Positions 16,755-25,710 are shown, counted from the first letter of the stretch. The stretch: 64,000 bases of DNA from DATBLE01 sp963808815 (GCA_963808815.1 CAWEGI010000019.1:248001-312000); one strand, 5' to 3'. Translations and numbers: made by a program. The notes: a model not told the origin generated them from the sequence alone.

Positions 16755-16827
16755 GTCTCCGCCGTCGTAATGTTCCCCCGTCACCCGGAGACAGTGATCC
16801 CGGGCAACCGCGAAAGGAGACTGGAAG

Positions 16828-17112
16828 ATGGCACTCGCAAGAGTCGTCGAGTTCGACGGAGTCACGAAGGACCGGCTCGACCAGATGAGGCAGGAGATGG
16901 AGGGCGGCGCGCCGCCCGAGGGCGTCCCGGTCAAGGAGCTGCTCGTGCTCCACGACGCCGACGCCGAGAAGGCGGTCGTGGTCGTCTTCTTCGACTCGGA
17001 AGAGGACTACCGGCAGGGCGACGAGGCCCTGAACGCGATGCCCACCGAGGACACCCCCGGCAAGCGTTCCTCGGTCAAGAAGTACGACGTCGTCCATCGC
17101 CAGAAGGTCTGA
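16828..17112 (+). CDS. Small conserved protein, possible dimeric alpha/beta-barrel fold
   Basis: A 94-aa cytoplasmic protein: ARVVEFDGVTKDRLDQM, ELLVLHDADAEKAVVVVFFD, SEEDYRQGDEAL and SVKKYDVVHR. The strand-helix-strand order with a repeated VVVVFF/YDVVH pattern resembles ABM/dabb-type dimeric barrels that bind small hydrophobic molecules. The family assignment is tentative. The start at 16828 follows GAAAGGAG. It is bounded on both sides by terminators. Confidence 0.65.
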   Translation: MALARVVEFDGVTKDRLDQMRQEMEGGAPPEGVPVKELLVLHDADAEKAVVVVFFDSEEDYRQGDEALNAMPTEDTPGKRSSVKKYDVVHRQKV

Positions 17113-17122
17113 GCCATCCGAC

Positions 17123-17153
17123 GCGGCCCGGGCGCCTCACGTGCTCGGGCCGC
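17123..17153 (+). terminator. Terminator after the small barrel protein
   Basis: A 10-bp stem (17123-17132 with 17144-17153, one G-T wobble) is followed by TCTCTT, 11 bases after the stop codon. Confidence 0.65.
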
Positions 17154-17217
17154 TCTCTTGTGCTGAGCGCCGTTCCAGATGGAGCTCGGCTCGCGGCCGG
17201 CTTCAGAGCTCGAAGCT

Positions 17218-17367
17218 TCAGGCGGCTCGCGGGCCGACGACCCGCCGGTTGCTCTCTTCGACCGCCCGCACGTTGGCGTATGCGACTGCCTCGCCGTGCG
17301 TGTACTCCAGTTCCCGGCGTGCGAAGCGGTACCAGTCGTTCCAGCTCGTCAGGCGGCGGTCGTCCAT
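17218..17367 (-). CDS. Small hypothetical protein (49 aa)
   Basis: The frame encodes 49 residues starting MDDRRLTSWNDWYRFARREL and continuing with YTHGEAVAYANVRAVEESNR. Composition is typical of a small soluble helical protein, with aromatic residues evenly spaced. No strong ribosome site precedes the ATG at 17367. I do not recognise the family. It lies downstream of the LLM oxidoreductase on the same strand, 122 bases away, and could be its distal operon member. Confidence 0.45.
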   Translation of the reverse strand: MDDRRLTSWNDWYRFARRELEYTHGEAVAYANVRAVEESNRRVVGPRAA

Positions 17368-17489
17368 ACATCCAGTGAAGCACTCGAAAGGTGAAGGCGG
17401 GGACAAGCATCGGTAAGGATTCGGAGAAACGAGGAAGGGCGTGACTTCGTCTTTGGATACGCGTGCCGGCCCTCGCGGTACCCCGGCTC

Positions 17490-18368
17490 TCAGCCCACGG
17501 CCGACAACGCGTGCTCCGCCAGCTGCTCGACCTGGCCGAGCCCCGGGATCTGCGGGAACACGATGAGGATGTCGACTGCGTCCGCGTAGGCGGCGAGCTC
17601 CTCGGCGATCTTCGTCGCCGGGCCGTGGTGGATCAGGTTCTCGGGCTCCGTCCAGAGCTGGCCGTAGTAGCGAAGGACGTGGTGGGCTCCCTCGTCGAGC
17701 GCTTTCTGCGGGTCGTCGCCGACGGCGACGTAGGCGAGGCCGGCGATCGTTGCATTCGGCTTGCCGGCGGCGGCGAACGCCTCGCGGATGCCGGGGGCGT
17801 ACTCGCCCATCATGGCGCTTCCCAGCGTGCCGAAGATGAATCCGTCCCCGACCCGGACCGCGCGCTCGATCGCCTTCGGTTGCGTCGCGCCGACCCAGAT
17901 CGGGGGGCCGGGCTGCTGAACCGGCGCAGGTCCGACCACGCCCTGCTCGCGTGACGCCTGCCGGGCGCCTTCCCAGATCTCCCGCACGCGGTTGACCTGC
18001 CGCTCGAAGCGCGGGCCACGCCCCGCAAGCTCGGCGTCGAAGACCGCGAAATCGTCTTCGCGGCCGCCCTGGCCGAGACCGAGGTCGAGGCGACCGTCGG
18101 ACAGCTGATCGATCACGGCCGCCTGCTTCGCGACGAGCACCTCGTTCCGCGGCGGCAGCTGGAGGACGGTGGTGGCGAGCCGGATCGTCTCGGTCACTCC
18201 CGCAACGCCGGCGAGCGTCGCCAGCGGATCCCATGAGTCGTAGTTCGGCTTGTCGATCGTCCCCAGGACGTGAAAACCGGCCTCTTCGGAGAGCTTCGCC
18301 CAGTCCAGCATCAGCCGGCGGTCGGTCTCGTGGGCCATCGTGTTCGGCAGGCCGATTCCGAGCTTCAT
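17490..18368 (-). CDS. F420-dependent LLM-class oxidoreductase
   Basis: A 292-aa luciferase-like TIM-barrel protein. It starts MKLGIGLPNTMAHETDRRLM, then has TIRLATTVLQLPPRNEVLVA, QLSDGRLDLGLGQGGREDDF and PPIWVGATQPKAIERAVRVG, all standard for actinobacterial LLM enzymes using reduced F420 or FMN. The start at 18368 has AAGGAGA upstream. The reading frame stays open into the CHRD gene upstream, but the ribosome site and the family N-terminus fix the start here. Substrate unknown. Confidence 0.85.
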   Translation of the reverse strand: MKLGIGLPNTMAHETDRRLMLDWAKLSEEAGFHVLGTIDKPNYDSWDPLATLAGVAGVTETIRLATTVLQLPPRNEVLVAKQAAVIDQLSDGRLDLGLGQGGREDDFAVFDAELAGRGPRFERQVNRVREIWEGARQASREQGVVGPAPVQQPGPPIWVGATQPKAIERAVRVGDGFIFGTLGSAMMGEYAPGIREAFAAAGKPNATIAGLAYVAVGDDPQKALDEGAHHVLRYYGQLWTEPENLIHHGPATKIAEELAAYADAVDILIVFPQIPGLGQVEQLAEHALSAVG

Positions 18369-18548
18369 GTCGTCTCCTTGGTGGCGGGCCGCGTTTGGCC
18401 CGAGCTTACTCGCCACGACCTCGATCGCCGTGTCCATCGCCGGCACCCGGTCGCGGACGGCCGGGCCGTGGCCGACGGCCGGCAGAGCGGGCTCCGGCGC
18501 CGGCTGCCACGGAGTCCACGAGGCGCCCACCGCCGTAGACTCGAAGCC

Positions 18549-18719
18549 ATGCCGGCCTGTCCCTCCTGCGGCAAGGATCTCCCCGGGAGCTTCCCGTTCT
18601 GCCCCTTCTGCGCGGCCGTGGGGGCGCCCGCACGCCCCCACGGTTCGTGCTTCGAAGCTCAGGGAAGCTGCGCGCGGATCGCGCCCGCGGGGTGCTCCTT
18701 GGTGTGCACGTTGACGTAG
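18549..18719 (+). pseudogene. Orphan N-terminal zinc-ribbon fragment
   Basis: An ATG at 18549 starts PACPSCGKDLPGSFPFCPFC, a four-cysteine zinc ribbon of the type found at the N-terminus of large actinobacterial cyclase/AAA signalling proteins. After about 28 residues the frame enters the hairpin and antisense end of the CHRD gene and stops at 18719. No downstream domain follows. It looks like a remnant left after deletion or insertion of the CHRD gene, though an independent small zinc-ribbon protein cannot be excluded. Confidence 0.45.
18616..18643 (-). terminator. 11-bp hairpin after the CHRD gene
   Basis: Arms 18616-18626 and 18633-18643 pair perfectly around a 6-base loop. It lies 16 bases past the corrected stop of the CHRD gene on the minus strand and inside the zinc-ribbon remnant on the plus strand. 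Confidence 0.6.
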
Positions 18720-19616
18720 TAAGCCCGTCGGGTTGGCCAGGATGTCGTCGACGATCGCCGGGGTCGACGTCTGGCAACCACTCGAGTCGCCGGTGGCGCC
18801 CGGCGCGGTGAACGGGACCACGACCGGCCCGTTGACGCCGGCCGCGCCCTTGTGGATGTGCGCCGCGACCGTCGGCAGCGTCACGTTCGCCGCGTGCAGC
18901 CGGTAGCAGACGGTGGAGGTGTCCTTCAGGATCCGGAGCACGGCCGTGCCCGTTGCGTTCGGCTCGGTCGAGCCGTTCAGGTTGAACGAGTAGACGGTGC
19001 CGAAGTCGGCCGACGACGTGCCGGTCAGCTGCCCGCGGATCGCCCCGGCCGGGAACTCGGCCGTGTGGACGTTGGCGTAGAAGCCGGCCGGCGCGGCGAG
19101 GATCGCCTTGACGAGCGGCCGTGCCACCGTCGCGCAGCCCCTCGAGGTGCCGGCCGCCGTGGGCGTCGTCAGCGGTATCACCACCGGGCCCGCCACCCCG
19201 GCCGCGCCGCGGTGGATATGCGCGGCAACCGCCGGCGGCAGGTTCGAGGCCGTGATCTGGTAGCAGACCTGGCCCTGTCCGGCCCGCATGTGGAACTGGG
19301 CAGTCGCGGTCGCGACCGGATCGCCGGCGGGGGTCTCGCCGGTGCCCGTCATGGCGACGGCGAACGGCCGGCCGCCCGACGTCGGGGTCAGCACCGTCTT
19401 CGGACATGCGCCGGCCGGAGCCGGGACGATGTCAGCGGGGCGTTTGAGTGCGGCTCGGAGCGCCGCTCCCGAGACCCGTTGCTTCACGTACGGATTGGTC
19501 TTCGACGCCGTGCGGTGGCAGATCGTCGTCTTGGCGGCGGTCGTGTGTGCGCTCGCCGCCGTCAACGCGATCCCCGCACAGCACAACGCCGCGAGGAGAA
19601 GTGCGAACGGCTTCAT
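18659..19616 (-). CDS. Secreted protein with two CHRD domains (one frame break near 18718)
   Basis: A signal peptide (LLLAALCCAGIALTAASA) is followed by a short Cys-containing N-terminus and two CHRD (chordin-type) domains at about residues 82-215 and 220-318. Each has the AAHIHRGAAGVAGPVV or AAHIHKGAAGVNGPVV core and a closing NVHTAEFPAGAIRGQL-type strand. The second closing strand (YYVNVHTKEHPAGAIRAQL) is in a different frame: one extra T near 18718 breaks the gene. Corrected, it is 318 aa and stops at 18659. Without the correction the frame runs on into the LLM gene. Bacterial CHRD proteins are extracellular and of unknown role. Confidence 0.75.
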
Positions 19617-19770
19617 GTCCCTCCTTCTTGAAGTCGAGCGAGGGCTTGCCTGTCGCCCGTTAGCTACGCCGTGGGCGGTTGTGCGGATTGCGCCGGGGTG
19701 CGGCTAACCGAACCCTGCGACGCAGGCTGGCAGCACTGCGCCGGCGCGGTCGCGTCGCCATCCTCTCCAG

Positions 19771-20283
19771 ATGAAGGTTCCGTGCGCTCCCGACAACCGG
19801 ACGCTCGAGCCGGCGAACGGGCCAACGCTGCACGTGCGGCCGCTCCGCCACGGCGAGGCACGAACGGTGATGCGCCTGTTCGAGCGCCTGAGCGAGCGCT
19901 CGAGGCGTGCCCGCTTCAACGGCGCCAAGCCTTGCCTGACCCGATCGGAGCTCCGGCGGCTGGCCTCGATCGACCGCGATCGGCACGCGCTGGTCGCCTA
20001 CGCCGAGGGTGATCCGGAGCCGGTCGCGATCGCGCGGCTCGTGCGGGAGGGCCGCAGCGCCGAGGTCGCGTTCGAGGTGGCCGACGACTACCAGCGATGC
20101 GGGATCGGCTCGGCGCTCGTCGCAGAGCTGGTCGCAGATGCGCGAGCGGCAGGGATCACCGAGATCAACGCGCTGGTCGCGCGGGACAACTCCGCCGCAG
20201 TCGCTGTCCTTCGCCGTGTCGCCCGCGTGCTCGCGGTCTGCTTCGAGGGGCCGGATCTCTCGATCCGCGCGGCGATCGCCTAG
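19771..20283 (+). CDS. GNAT-family N-acetyltransferase
   Basis: A 170-aa acetyltransferase. LHVRPLRHGEARTVMRLFER is the usual first strand-helix, AIARLVREGRSAEVAFEVAD gives strands 3-4, and DDYQRCGIGSALVAELVADA contains the acetyl-CoA pyrophosphate loop (Q-x-C-G-I-G), slightly altered from Q/RxxGxG/A. It resembles the GNAT domains of protein acyltransferases that begin with a strongly basic RLFERLSERSRRARF segment. Substrate unknown. It ends exactly where the convergent sortase-fusion gene ends. Confidence 0.8.
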   Translation: MKVPCAPDNRTLEPANGPTLHVRPLRHGEARTVMRLFERLSERSRRARFNGAKPCLTRSELRRLASIDRDRHALVAYAEGDPEPVAIARLVREGRSAEVAFEVADDYQRCGIGSALVAELVADARAAGITEINALVARDNSAAVAVLRRVARVLAVCFEGPDLSIRAAIA

Positions 20284-23022
20284 CTAGACCGGCACCGCCA
20301 CCAGGACGACGTTGTCCCGGTAGTGGCCCTGCGACTCGATGAACGGCCCGCCGCACGTGACGAGGACGAGCCGCGGCCGGCCCCTCAGCGAGTAGACGTT
20401 CGTCGGTAGGTCACGCTTGAGGTAGTCGCGGACGGAGACGACGCGGTAGGTGAAGGTGCGCCCTGCCGCCGTGGTGACCGTGACCCGTGCTCCGGCCTTT
20501 GCCTCCTTGAGACGGAAGAACGCACCGGCGCCCCCGGTCGCGCTGTCGACGTGGCCGGTGATGAGGATCGACCCCGACCTCGCGCCGGGCGCGGCGCCGT
20601 CCTTCCACCAGCCGGTGTGGTGGATCGAGGGCGGAACCGCGAGCGCACCGTGCGGGATGTCGATCCCGACAGCCGACACCGGCGCGTCGATCCCCAGGGA
20701 CGCGAGCCGCACGCGCGTGGGTGCGCTCTCGCCGGCGCGGACGCGCACATAGCGGGCGACGTCGCCACGACCGGTGACGATTTCCGGCCGGACGAGCGAC
20801 GTCTCGGCGACGACCGCGCACGGAGTGGTGAACGCGGAGACGAGCGGCGATCCGATCAGCCGCTCGCGGAAGGTGTAGAACCCCGTCCTCGCCAGGCGGA
20901 ACGGCGGCGTTCTCACCACACCGTCGCCCCGGGCAGTGACCACGGTCGAGCCGTGGATGCGCGTGGTGCACCCGATCGCCGCTCGGGTCGCGAACGGGCC
21001 GAACAGCTCGACCCGGATCCTCGCCGCGGTCTTGCCGAGACCCCTGACCAGGACGCGGTCGAAGATCGCCGCGCCTGGGCGGACGACCTCGTTGGAGGTG
21101 ATCGTCGTCACCGCCGGCTGCGCGTGCGAGAAGGTCGTCTCGGCCGTATCGGCGCACGTCGTCGCCGTCCCGGGCGACGCCTCGGAAGCGACAATCGTCT
21201 CGCGGTAGGTGTAGTAGCCGGCCTTCTCGATGCGCACGGCGGCCGTCGTGTAGGTCCCGTCGCCCCTGGCGACGAACGAGCCGTGCCAGTAGGGCGACCC
21301 CGAGCACGCGATCGCGTCGCGCGTGGGGAAGGGGCCGTAGAGCGCCACCTGGACCGGCAGCGCCAGTTTGCCGATACCTGTGACGACCACCTTGTCGGAG
21401 ATCTTCCCGCCCGGCTTCGTCTGCTGGGCGCTGATCTGCGTCTTCACCGCCGGCTGGCCGGGCACGATCGTGGTCTCGGCGACGTCGGCACACGGAGTCT
21501 TCACCGCGCGGACGAACTCGCCGGCCGCGATCGTCTCGTAGTACGTGTAGTAGCCGGGCGTCGCGAGGGCGTGTGGCTCGGTCTGGTACGTGCCGTCGGC
21601 GGTGACCTGGATCGCCCCCGTCCACACCGGCGTACCCGAGCATGCGATCGCGTTTCGCGCAGGGAACGGGCCGTACAGCGCCGCCTGGACGGTGACCTGC
21701 TCGCCCCACAGCCCTGTCACCGTGACCGTGTCGCTCACCGACCCGTTGGCCGCGACCGACTTGGCGTTCACGACCGTGTGCACGGTCGGTTGGGCCTGTA
21801 CGCGCACGCGTTCCGTCGGCGCGTTGCACGGCGTCGTGAACCCGATGTGGTTCGCGTCGGACGGGGCGATCTCCTGGTACTGGTAGTAGCCCGGCTGTGT
21901 CAGGGTTGCGGCGGCGGTCGTGTAGGAGCCCGGGCCGTTCGCCTGGAACGTGCTGACGAAGACCGGCTTCGTCGCACAGTCGATCGTCGCCACCGTACGG
22001 AAAGGTCCGTACAGCCGGACCGTGACGTTCTGCCGGTAGCTCGGCAGGGCGCCCGTCAGCGTCACCTTGTCGGTGCTGCGGCCGCCGGAGACGACCTCGC
22101 CCGGCGTCGCGCTCGTGCTCATCGAGACCTGGGCCTTCCGGCCGCCGGACGTGTCCGTGTTCGAGACGCGCTGCGACGCACCGGCCGCGAGCCGCTGGCC
22201 GTTTCGCGCTGCCTGCGGCTTCGACGGCCGGAAGATCAGGGGGAGTGTCGATGGGAGAGGCTCGGTCGTGGCCGTCAGGTGCACGCCGCCCGCGCCCGTG
22301 GCCGTGACCTGCACGGTGGCGACGCCTGCGGCGTTCGTCCTGACAGTCGAGGGCACGGCGCTCGAGCCGGTCGCGGAAAGAGAGAGATCGAGATTCGGCA
22401 GCGGGACGCCCGCGGCGGAGAGCACGCGGATGGTCGCCGTGGCCGTCTTCCCGGCTCCGATCGCGACCGGCAGCGCGACGTCGACCCGGTACGGCCCGTG
22501 ATATCGGGCGGCCTCACGGCCGATCCGCGTGTAGAGCGCGGTGACGCCAGGGCCGGCCGCGGTGGGGTCGATCTCTCCGGGTCTCGCGTCGCCCATCAGC
22601 GAGTGCACGTAGAGCATCACCGCGGCCGCCGTGTTGTCGTCCGTGGTGCGGCCGTACGTCCAGATCGCGTACGCGATCTTCTGGAGGTTCGAAACCGGAA
22701 TCAGCTCGTTGGCCCTGTTTCGGAGGCCGGCGGCCGGTACCTCCTTGTAGTCGTAGTCGGGGCCGGGGTACCAGAACCTGAGGTCGATGCAGTACATGTG
22801 GAACTGACCCGGGACGACGTTACGGAAGTCGCCGAACCAGCGGGTTCCGTAGCGGTAGGTCTTGTAGGAGCCGACGCCGGTCGTCCCGCAGATGTTGCGC
22901 GTCCCGCTGATACAGGGATCGTTCGGGTTCGGCGGATCTGCCGCCCGGCTCGTCGGCGGCACCACCAGGAGAAGTACAGCCGCCGCCCCCAGCGCCACGC
23001 CCAGAAGCCGTGCGCCCCCCAT
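20284..23022 (-). CDS. 912-aa secreted repeat protein with C-terminal class F sortase domain
   Basis: Domains in order: signal peptide (residues 1-27); a Cys-containing N-terminal domain (MYCIDLRFWYPGPDYDY, NLQKIAYAIWTYGRTTDD) that resembles thioester adhesin domains; an Ig-like TIRVLSAAGVPLPNLDLSLS segment; four repeats of about 110 aa between roughly 305 and 750, each with a YGPF motif, a Cys a few residues later and a GYYxYxE...C close; and a sortase domain from about 770 to the end. The sortase has GHVDS, LVTCGG and HYRDN, giving the His, Cys and Arg triad. Class F sortases are normally short, N-terminally anchored enzymes, so this C-terminal fusion is unusual. No LPxTG or second membrane segment is visible. 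Confidence 0.8.
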   Translation of the reverse strand: MGGARLLGVALGAAAVLLLVVPPTSRAADPPNPNDPCISGTRNICGTTGVGSYKTYRYGTRWFGDFRNVVPGQFHMYCIDLRFWYPGPDYDYKEVPAAGLRNRANELIPVSNLQKIAYAIWTYGRTTDDNTAAAVMLYVHSLMGDARPGEIDPTAAGPGVTALYTRIGREAARYHGPYRVDVALPVAIGAGKTATATIRVLSAAGVPLPNLDLSLSATGSSAVPSTVRTNAAGVATVQVTATGAGGVHLTATTEPLPSTLPLIFRPSKPQAARNGQRLAAGASQRVSNTDTSGGRKAQVSMSTSATPGEVVSGGRSTDKVTLTGALPSYRQNVTVRLYGPFRTVATIDCATKPVFVSTFQANGPGSYTTAAATLTQPGYYQYQEIAPSDANHIGFTTPCNAPTERVRVQAQPTVHTVVNAKSVAANGSVSDTVTVTGLWGEQVTVQAALYGPFPARNAIACSGTPVWTGAIQVTADGTYQTEPHALATPGYYTYYETIAAGEFVRAVKTPCADVAETTIVPGQPAVKTQISAQQTKPGGKISDKVVVTGIGKLALPVQVALYGPFPTRDAIACSGSPYWHGSFVARGDGTYTTAAVRIEKAGYYTYRETIVASEASPGTATTCADTAETTFSHAQPAVTTITSNEVVRPGAAIFDRVLVRGLGKTAARIRVELFGPFATRAAIGCTTRIHGSTVVTARGDGVVRTPPFRLARTGFYTFRERLIGSPLVSAFTTPCAVVAETSLVRPEIVTGRGDVARYVRVRAGESAPTRVRLASLGIDAPVSAVGIDIPHGALAVPPSIHHTGWWKDGAAPGARSGSILITGHVDSATGGAGAFFRLKEAKAGARVTVTTAAGRTFTYRVVSVRDYLKRDLPTNVYSLRGRPRLVLVTCGGPFIESQGHYRDNVVLVAVPV

Positions 23023-23033
23023 CGGCTCGGACC

Positions 23034-23765
23034 CTACAAGGCTAGGCGGTCGGTGGAAGCGACGGCAGCGACCGCCCTGACCGCCGTCCCGCCCAGGAAC
23101 GCGACGTGGTGGTCCCAGACGGCGAGTTCGATCGTCTCGCCGAGGTCGATGGGCCGCCGGTAGTCGAGCTCGGCCCGCAACGGCAGCCGCGGATCGACGC
23201 CGAGCGCGGGCAGCAGCTCCTCGACCGCCTGCCAGTAGACCGCGTTGTTGACGTGGCCGTGCAGGTCGACGTCAGCCGTGCGTAGAGGCCAGGGCGCACG
23301 CTCGGCGTCCGCCGGCGGGTCCGGCAGCTCGAGCTTCGTCGAGGCGTGCCGCCCGTCTGCCGCCGCTGCGTAGACGCCGAAGTCCTCGATCCGCGCCGGC
23401 TGCGCCTCGCGGTCGAGGTGGATCCAGACGCTGTCGACCTCGATCCGCCCGCCCCCGTCGCCGACGACCGACCAGCGGCGGCCCGCGGCGATCGCTGCGA
23501 CGCCGCTGCACCAGGTGGTCAGCTCGACCGCGCGGTCGTCGAGGAACGGCCGGAGCACGTCGATTCGGATGCGGCGCACGAACCAGAGATGCTCGGGCAT
23601 CCCCCAGCCGGTCTCCTGCACGTCGTCGATCGCGATGTCCTGGAGGAACCGGGCGACGGCATCGAGCCGTAGGCGGCCCTGCGCGTCCATGTCGGCGAGG
23701 CGGATGCGGCGGCCGTCGGAGAAGGCGCGGCCGCGCGGCGGGGCGGGAACGGTCGGGTCGAGCAC
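23034..23765 (-). CDS. Acyl-ACP thioesterase-like protein (double hotdog)
   Basis: A 243-aa protein with two hotdog halves. The first has IRLADMDAQGRLRLDAVARF, and the second LRTADVDLHGHVNNAVYWQA, whose HVNN pattern matches the FatA/FatB-type catalytic loop. Bacterial members release fatty acids from acyl carrier protein or act on other acyl thioesters. The start is a GTG at 23765; ribosome-site support is weak, but starts further in would remove the first strand. It is divergent from the cytochrome gene with 42 bases between them. Confidence 0.75.
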   Translation of the reverse strand: MLDPTVPAPPRGRAFSDGRRIRLADMDAQGRLRLDAVARFLQDIAIDDVQETGWGMPEHLWFVRRIRIDVLRPFLDDRAVELTTWCSGVAAIAAGRRWSVVGDGGGRIEVDSVWIHLDREAQPARIEDFGVYAAAADGRHASTKLELPDPPADAERAPWPLRTADVDLHGHVNNAVYWQAVEELLPALGVDPRLPLRAELDYRRPIDLGETIELAVWDHHVAFLGGTAVRAVAAVASTDRLAL

Positions 23766-23807
23766 GCGGCCAGTCTGACAAGGCGGGCCTTTGTCATTCG
23801 GCGCCTC

Positions 23808-24674
23808 GTGCGATTGGATACCTCCGTGGCTGCCTCGGCCGCTCAAGCGGCGACTTCTCCTCCGGCCCAGCGTGGCTGGCGCTGGGTCGCCGTCCCGGTC
23901 GTGGTCTTCGCCCTGGTCGCGCTGACCGCGGGGATCCTGGCAAGCCACGACCCGCGTTCGAAGGGCTACTTCCGTCTCTTCTTCAGCGACCCGGTCCATC
24001 TGAAGGCCGGCTTCGCGACCGCGGCGATCGCTCTGGCGTGCTTCCAGCTCTTCACCGCCGCCTGGATCTTCCGGAGGCTGCCCTGGTCCAAACCGGCCTG
24101 GGTCAATCCGGTGCACCGGTGGTCGGGGAGGCTGGCGTTCCTCTGCACGCTGCCGGTCGCCTACCACTGCATCTTCAAGCTCGGCTTCCGCCACTCGGAC
24201 TCGCGCGTGGTGGCCCACTCGCTGCTCGGATGCGCCGTCTACGGCGCCTTCGCCGCCAAGGTGACGATCGTGCGGATGCACCGGTTCCCGAAACCGGTGC
24301 TGCCGATCGCCGGCGGTCTCCTCTTCGCCGTCCTGATCGGAGTCTGGTACACGAGCGCGATCTGGCTTTACCGGCAGCCGTCGGCCGCGCCGCCTCCGAG
24401 CCCGGGAACGAACGTCGTGCCGCCGGACGCCAACGCCGCGGCCGGCCGGGCGGTGTTCGCGTCAGCGGGCTGCAGCAGCTGCCACACCCTGGACGCCGCG
24501 AACGCGAGCGGGCAGATCGGCCCGAATCTCGACCGGCTTCGGCCGACCTACGCGGCCGTCGCGGCGAAGGTCCAGCAGGGTGGCGGCGGCATGCCGGCGT
24601 TCAAGGGCCAGCTCAGCGCGCAGCAGATCAAGGACGTCGCTGCGTTCGTCGCCACCAAAGCCGGCTCGGGCTAG
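23808..24674 (+). CDS. Membrane-anchored c-type cytochrome (DUF6529-like membrane domain)
   Basis: A 288-aa protein with four predicted membrane segments (about residues 25-45, 60-85, 105-125, 165-185). A Pro-rich linker and one cytochrome c domain follow at 205-288. The haem site is CSSCH and the distal methionine is in GGGMPAFKG. The membrane part, with several conserved His (HRWSGRLAF, YHCIFKLGFRHSD), resembles the DUF6529 group, possibly binding haem b. It probably works in electron transfer on the outer face of the membrane. GTG start; an alternative GTG lies six codons in. Confidence 0.75.
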   Translation: MRLDTSVAASAAQAATSPPAQRGWRWVAVPVVVFALVALTAGILASHDPRSKGYFRLFFSDPVHLKAGFATAAIALACFQLFTAAWIFRRLPWSKPAWVNPVHRWSGRLAFLCTLPVAYHCIFKLGFRHSDSRVVAHSLLGCAVYGAFAAKVTIVRMHRFPKPVLPIAGGLLFAVLIGVWYTSAIWLYRQPSAAPPPSPGTNVVPPDANAAAGRAVFASAGCSSCHTLDAANASGQIGPNLDRLRPTYAAVAAKVQQGGGGMPAFKGQLSAQQIKDVAAFVATKAGSG

Positions 24675-25639
24675 GTGTCGCGGACGGCGACGGCCTGCAC
24701 GGCGTCGACGTAGCTCTCCGTCTCGGGGAGGATGCCGACCGCGCGCACGCTTGCCACTCCCTGGTGGTAGGCGGCGACCGCGAGGCGCGTATCGCCCTGG
24801 AACTCGCGCAGAAGACGGCGGAGGTAGAGGACTCCCACGCGGATGTTGCCGTTCGTGGTGTGCGGCACGGCGCGCCCGAGGATGACGCCCTCGATGAAAT
24901 CCCACGCCGGCGGGCTGACCTGCATCGGGCCCCAGTCGCCCGTCGAAGAGCGGACGTCGGACTGGTAGCCCGACTCGACCCAGGCGACGGCGAGTGCGAG
25001 GCGCTCGGGCACGCCCGCCCGCGCGGCCCAGCGCCCGACGCGCAGCTTCACGATCGAGGCCGGAGTGTTCTCCGCGGGCCACGCCGGCTCGAGTCGGCCG
25101 GCCGGCACGCCGGCCCTCGAGCGCGACCGCGGGCGCGGCAGGGACTTGCAGGCGAGGGTGGGGCAGAGGCGGGCATGGGTCGCCGGGCCGGAGATCCCGT
25201 CCGTAACCAGATGCCGCTGCTCCTGGTACGCCACGAGGGCGGCCTGCGTCTGCGGGCCGAAGCGGCCGTCGAGCGTTCCGACGTCGAATCCGTACGTGGC
25301 CAGCAGGAATTGCAGGACCGAGACGTCCCAGCCGACCATTCCGCGCTTGAGCACGCGTTGCCCGAAGAACGGCCGCCCGAGCCGGCCGAGTGCTGCCCGG
25401 GTCGCGGGCGTGAGTGTGCCGGTCGCGGGCAGCCGGTGTTGCCGCTGGAGGGAACGAAGGGCACTGGCGGTCATCGGCCCGGGGAGGGCGTCGACCGGCC
25501 CTGCGTACAGGCGCTTCGCGGCGAGCGCGACCTGGAGTCCGGCGACCTGCGGGTAGACGACCACCCGCTCGGCGGCGGTTGCCGTACCGGTCCAGGTGAA
25601 GCCGACCGCGGCGACGAGGATGACGAAACGAAGGCGCAC
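24671..25639 (-). CDS. Secreted lytic transglycosylase with two peptidoglycan-binding domains
   Basis: A 322-aa exported cell-wall hydrolase. A signal peptide (VRLRFVILVAAVGFTWTGTA) is followed by two PG_binding_1 modules (YAGPVDALPGPMTASALRSL and VGTLDGRFGPQTQAALVAYQ) and an SLT domain. In the SLT domain AVAWVESGYQSDVRSSTGDW supplies the catalytic Glu, with GPMQVSPPAWDF and AAYHQG following. It cleaves glycan strands to anhydromuramyl ends. The start is taken as the GTG at 25639, where the signal peptide begins. It converges with the cytochrome gene by a 4-base overlap. Confidence 0.85.
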   Translation of the reverse strand: MRLRFVILVAAVGFTWTGTATAAERVVVYPQVAGLQVALAAKRLYAGPVDALPGPMTASALRSLQRQHRLPATGTLTPATRAALGRLGRPFFGQRVLKRGMVGWDVSVLQFLLATYGFDVGTLDGRFGPQTQAALVAYQEQRHLVTDGISGPATHARLCPTLACKSLPRPRSRSRAGVPAGRLEPAWPAENTPASIVKLRVGRWAARAGVPERLALAVAWVESGYQSDVRSSTGDWGPMQVSPPAWDFIEGVILGRAVPHTTNGNIRVGVLYLRRLLREFQGDTRLAVAAYHQGVASVRAVGILPETESYVDAVQAVAVRDT

Positions 25640-25710
25640 CCGCAGGTGTTCCGCGTCCGGGCGCCGCGTTCCTTCCGAATGCGATTGTCTTCCTCGGTCG
25701 CGGTCGAGGC

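Noticed and set aside
17490..19616. Single 708-codon gene joining the CHRD protein and LLM oxidoreductase
   Set aside because: The two are unrelated families, the LLM gene has its own ribosome site and start at 18368, and the joint results from one extra base in the CHRD gene.
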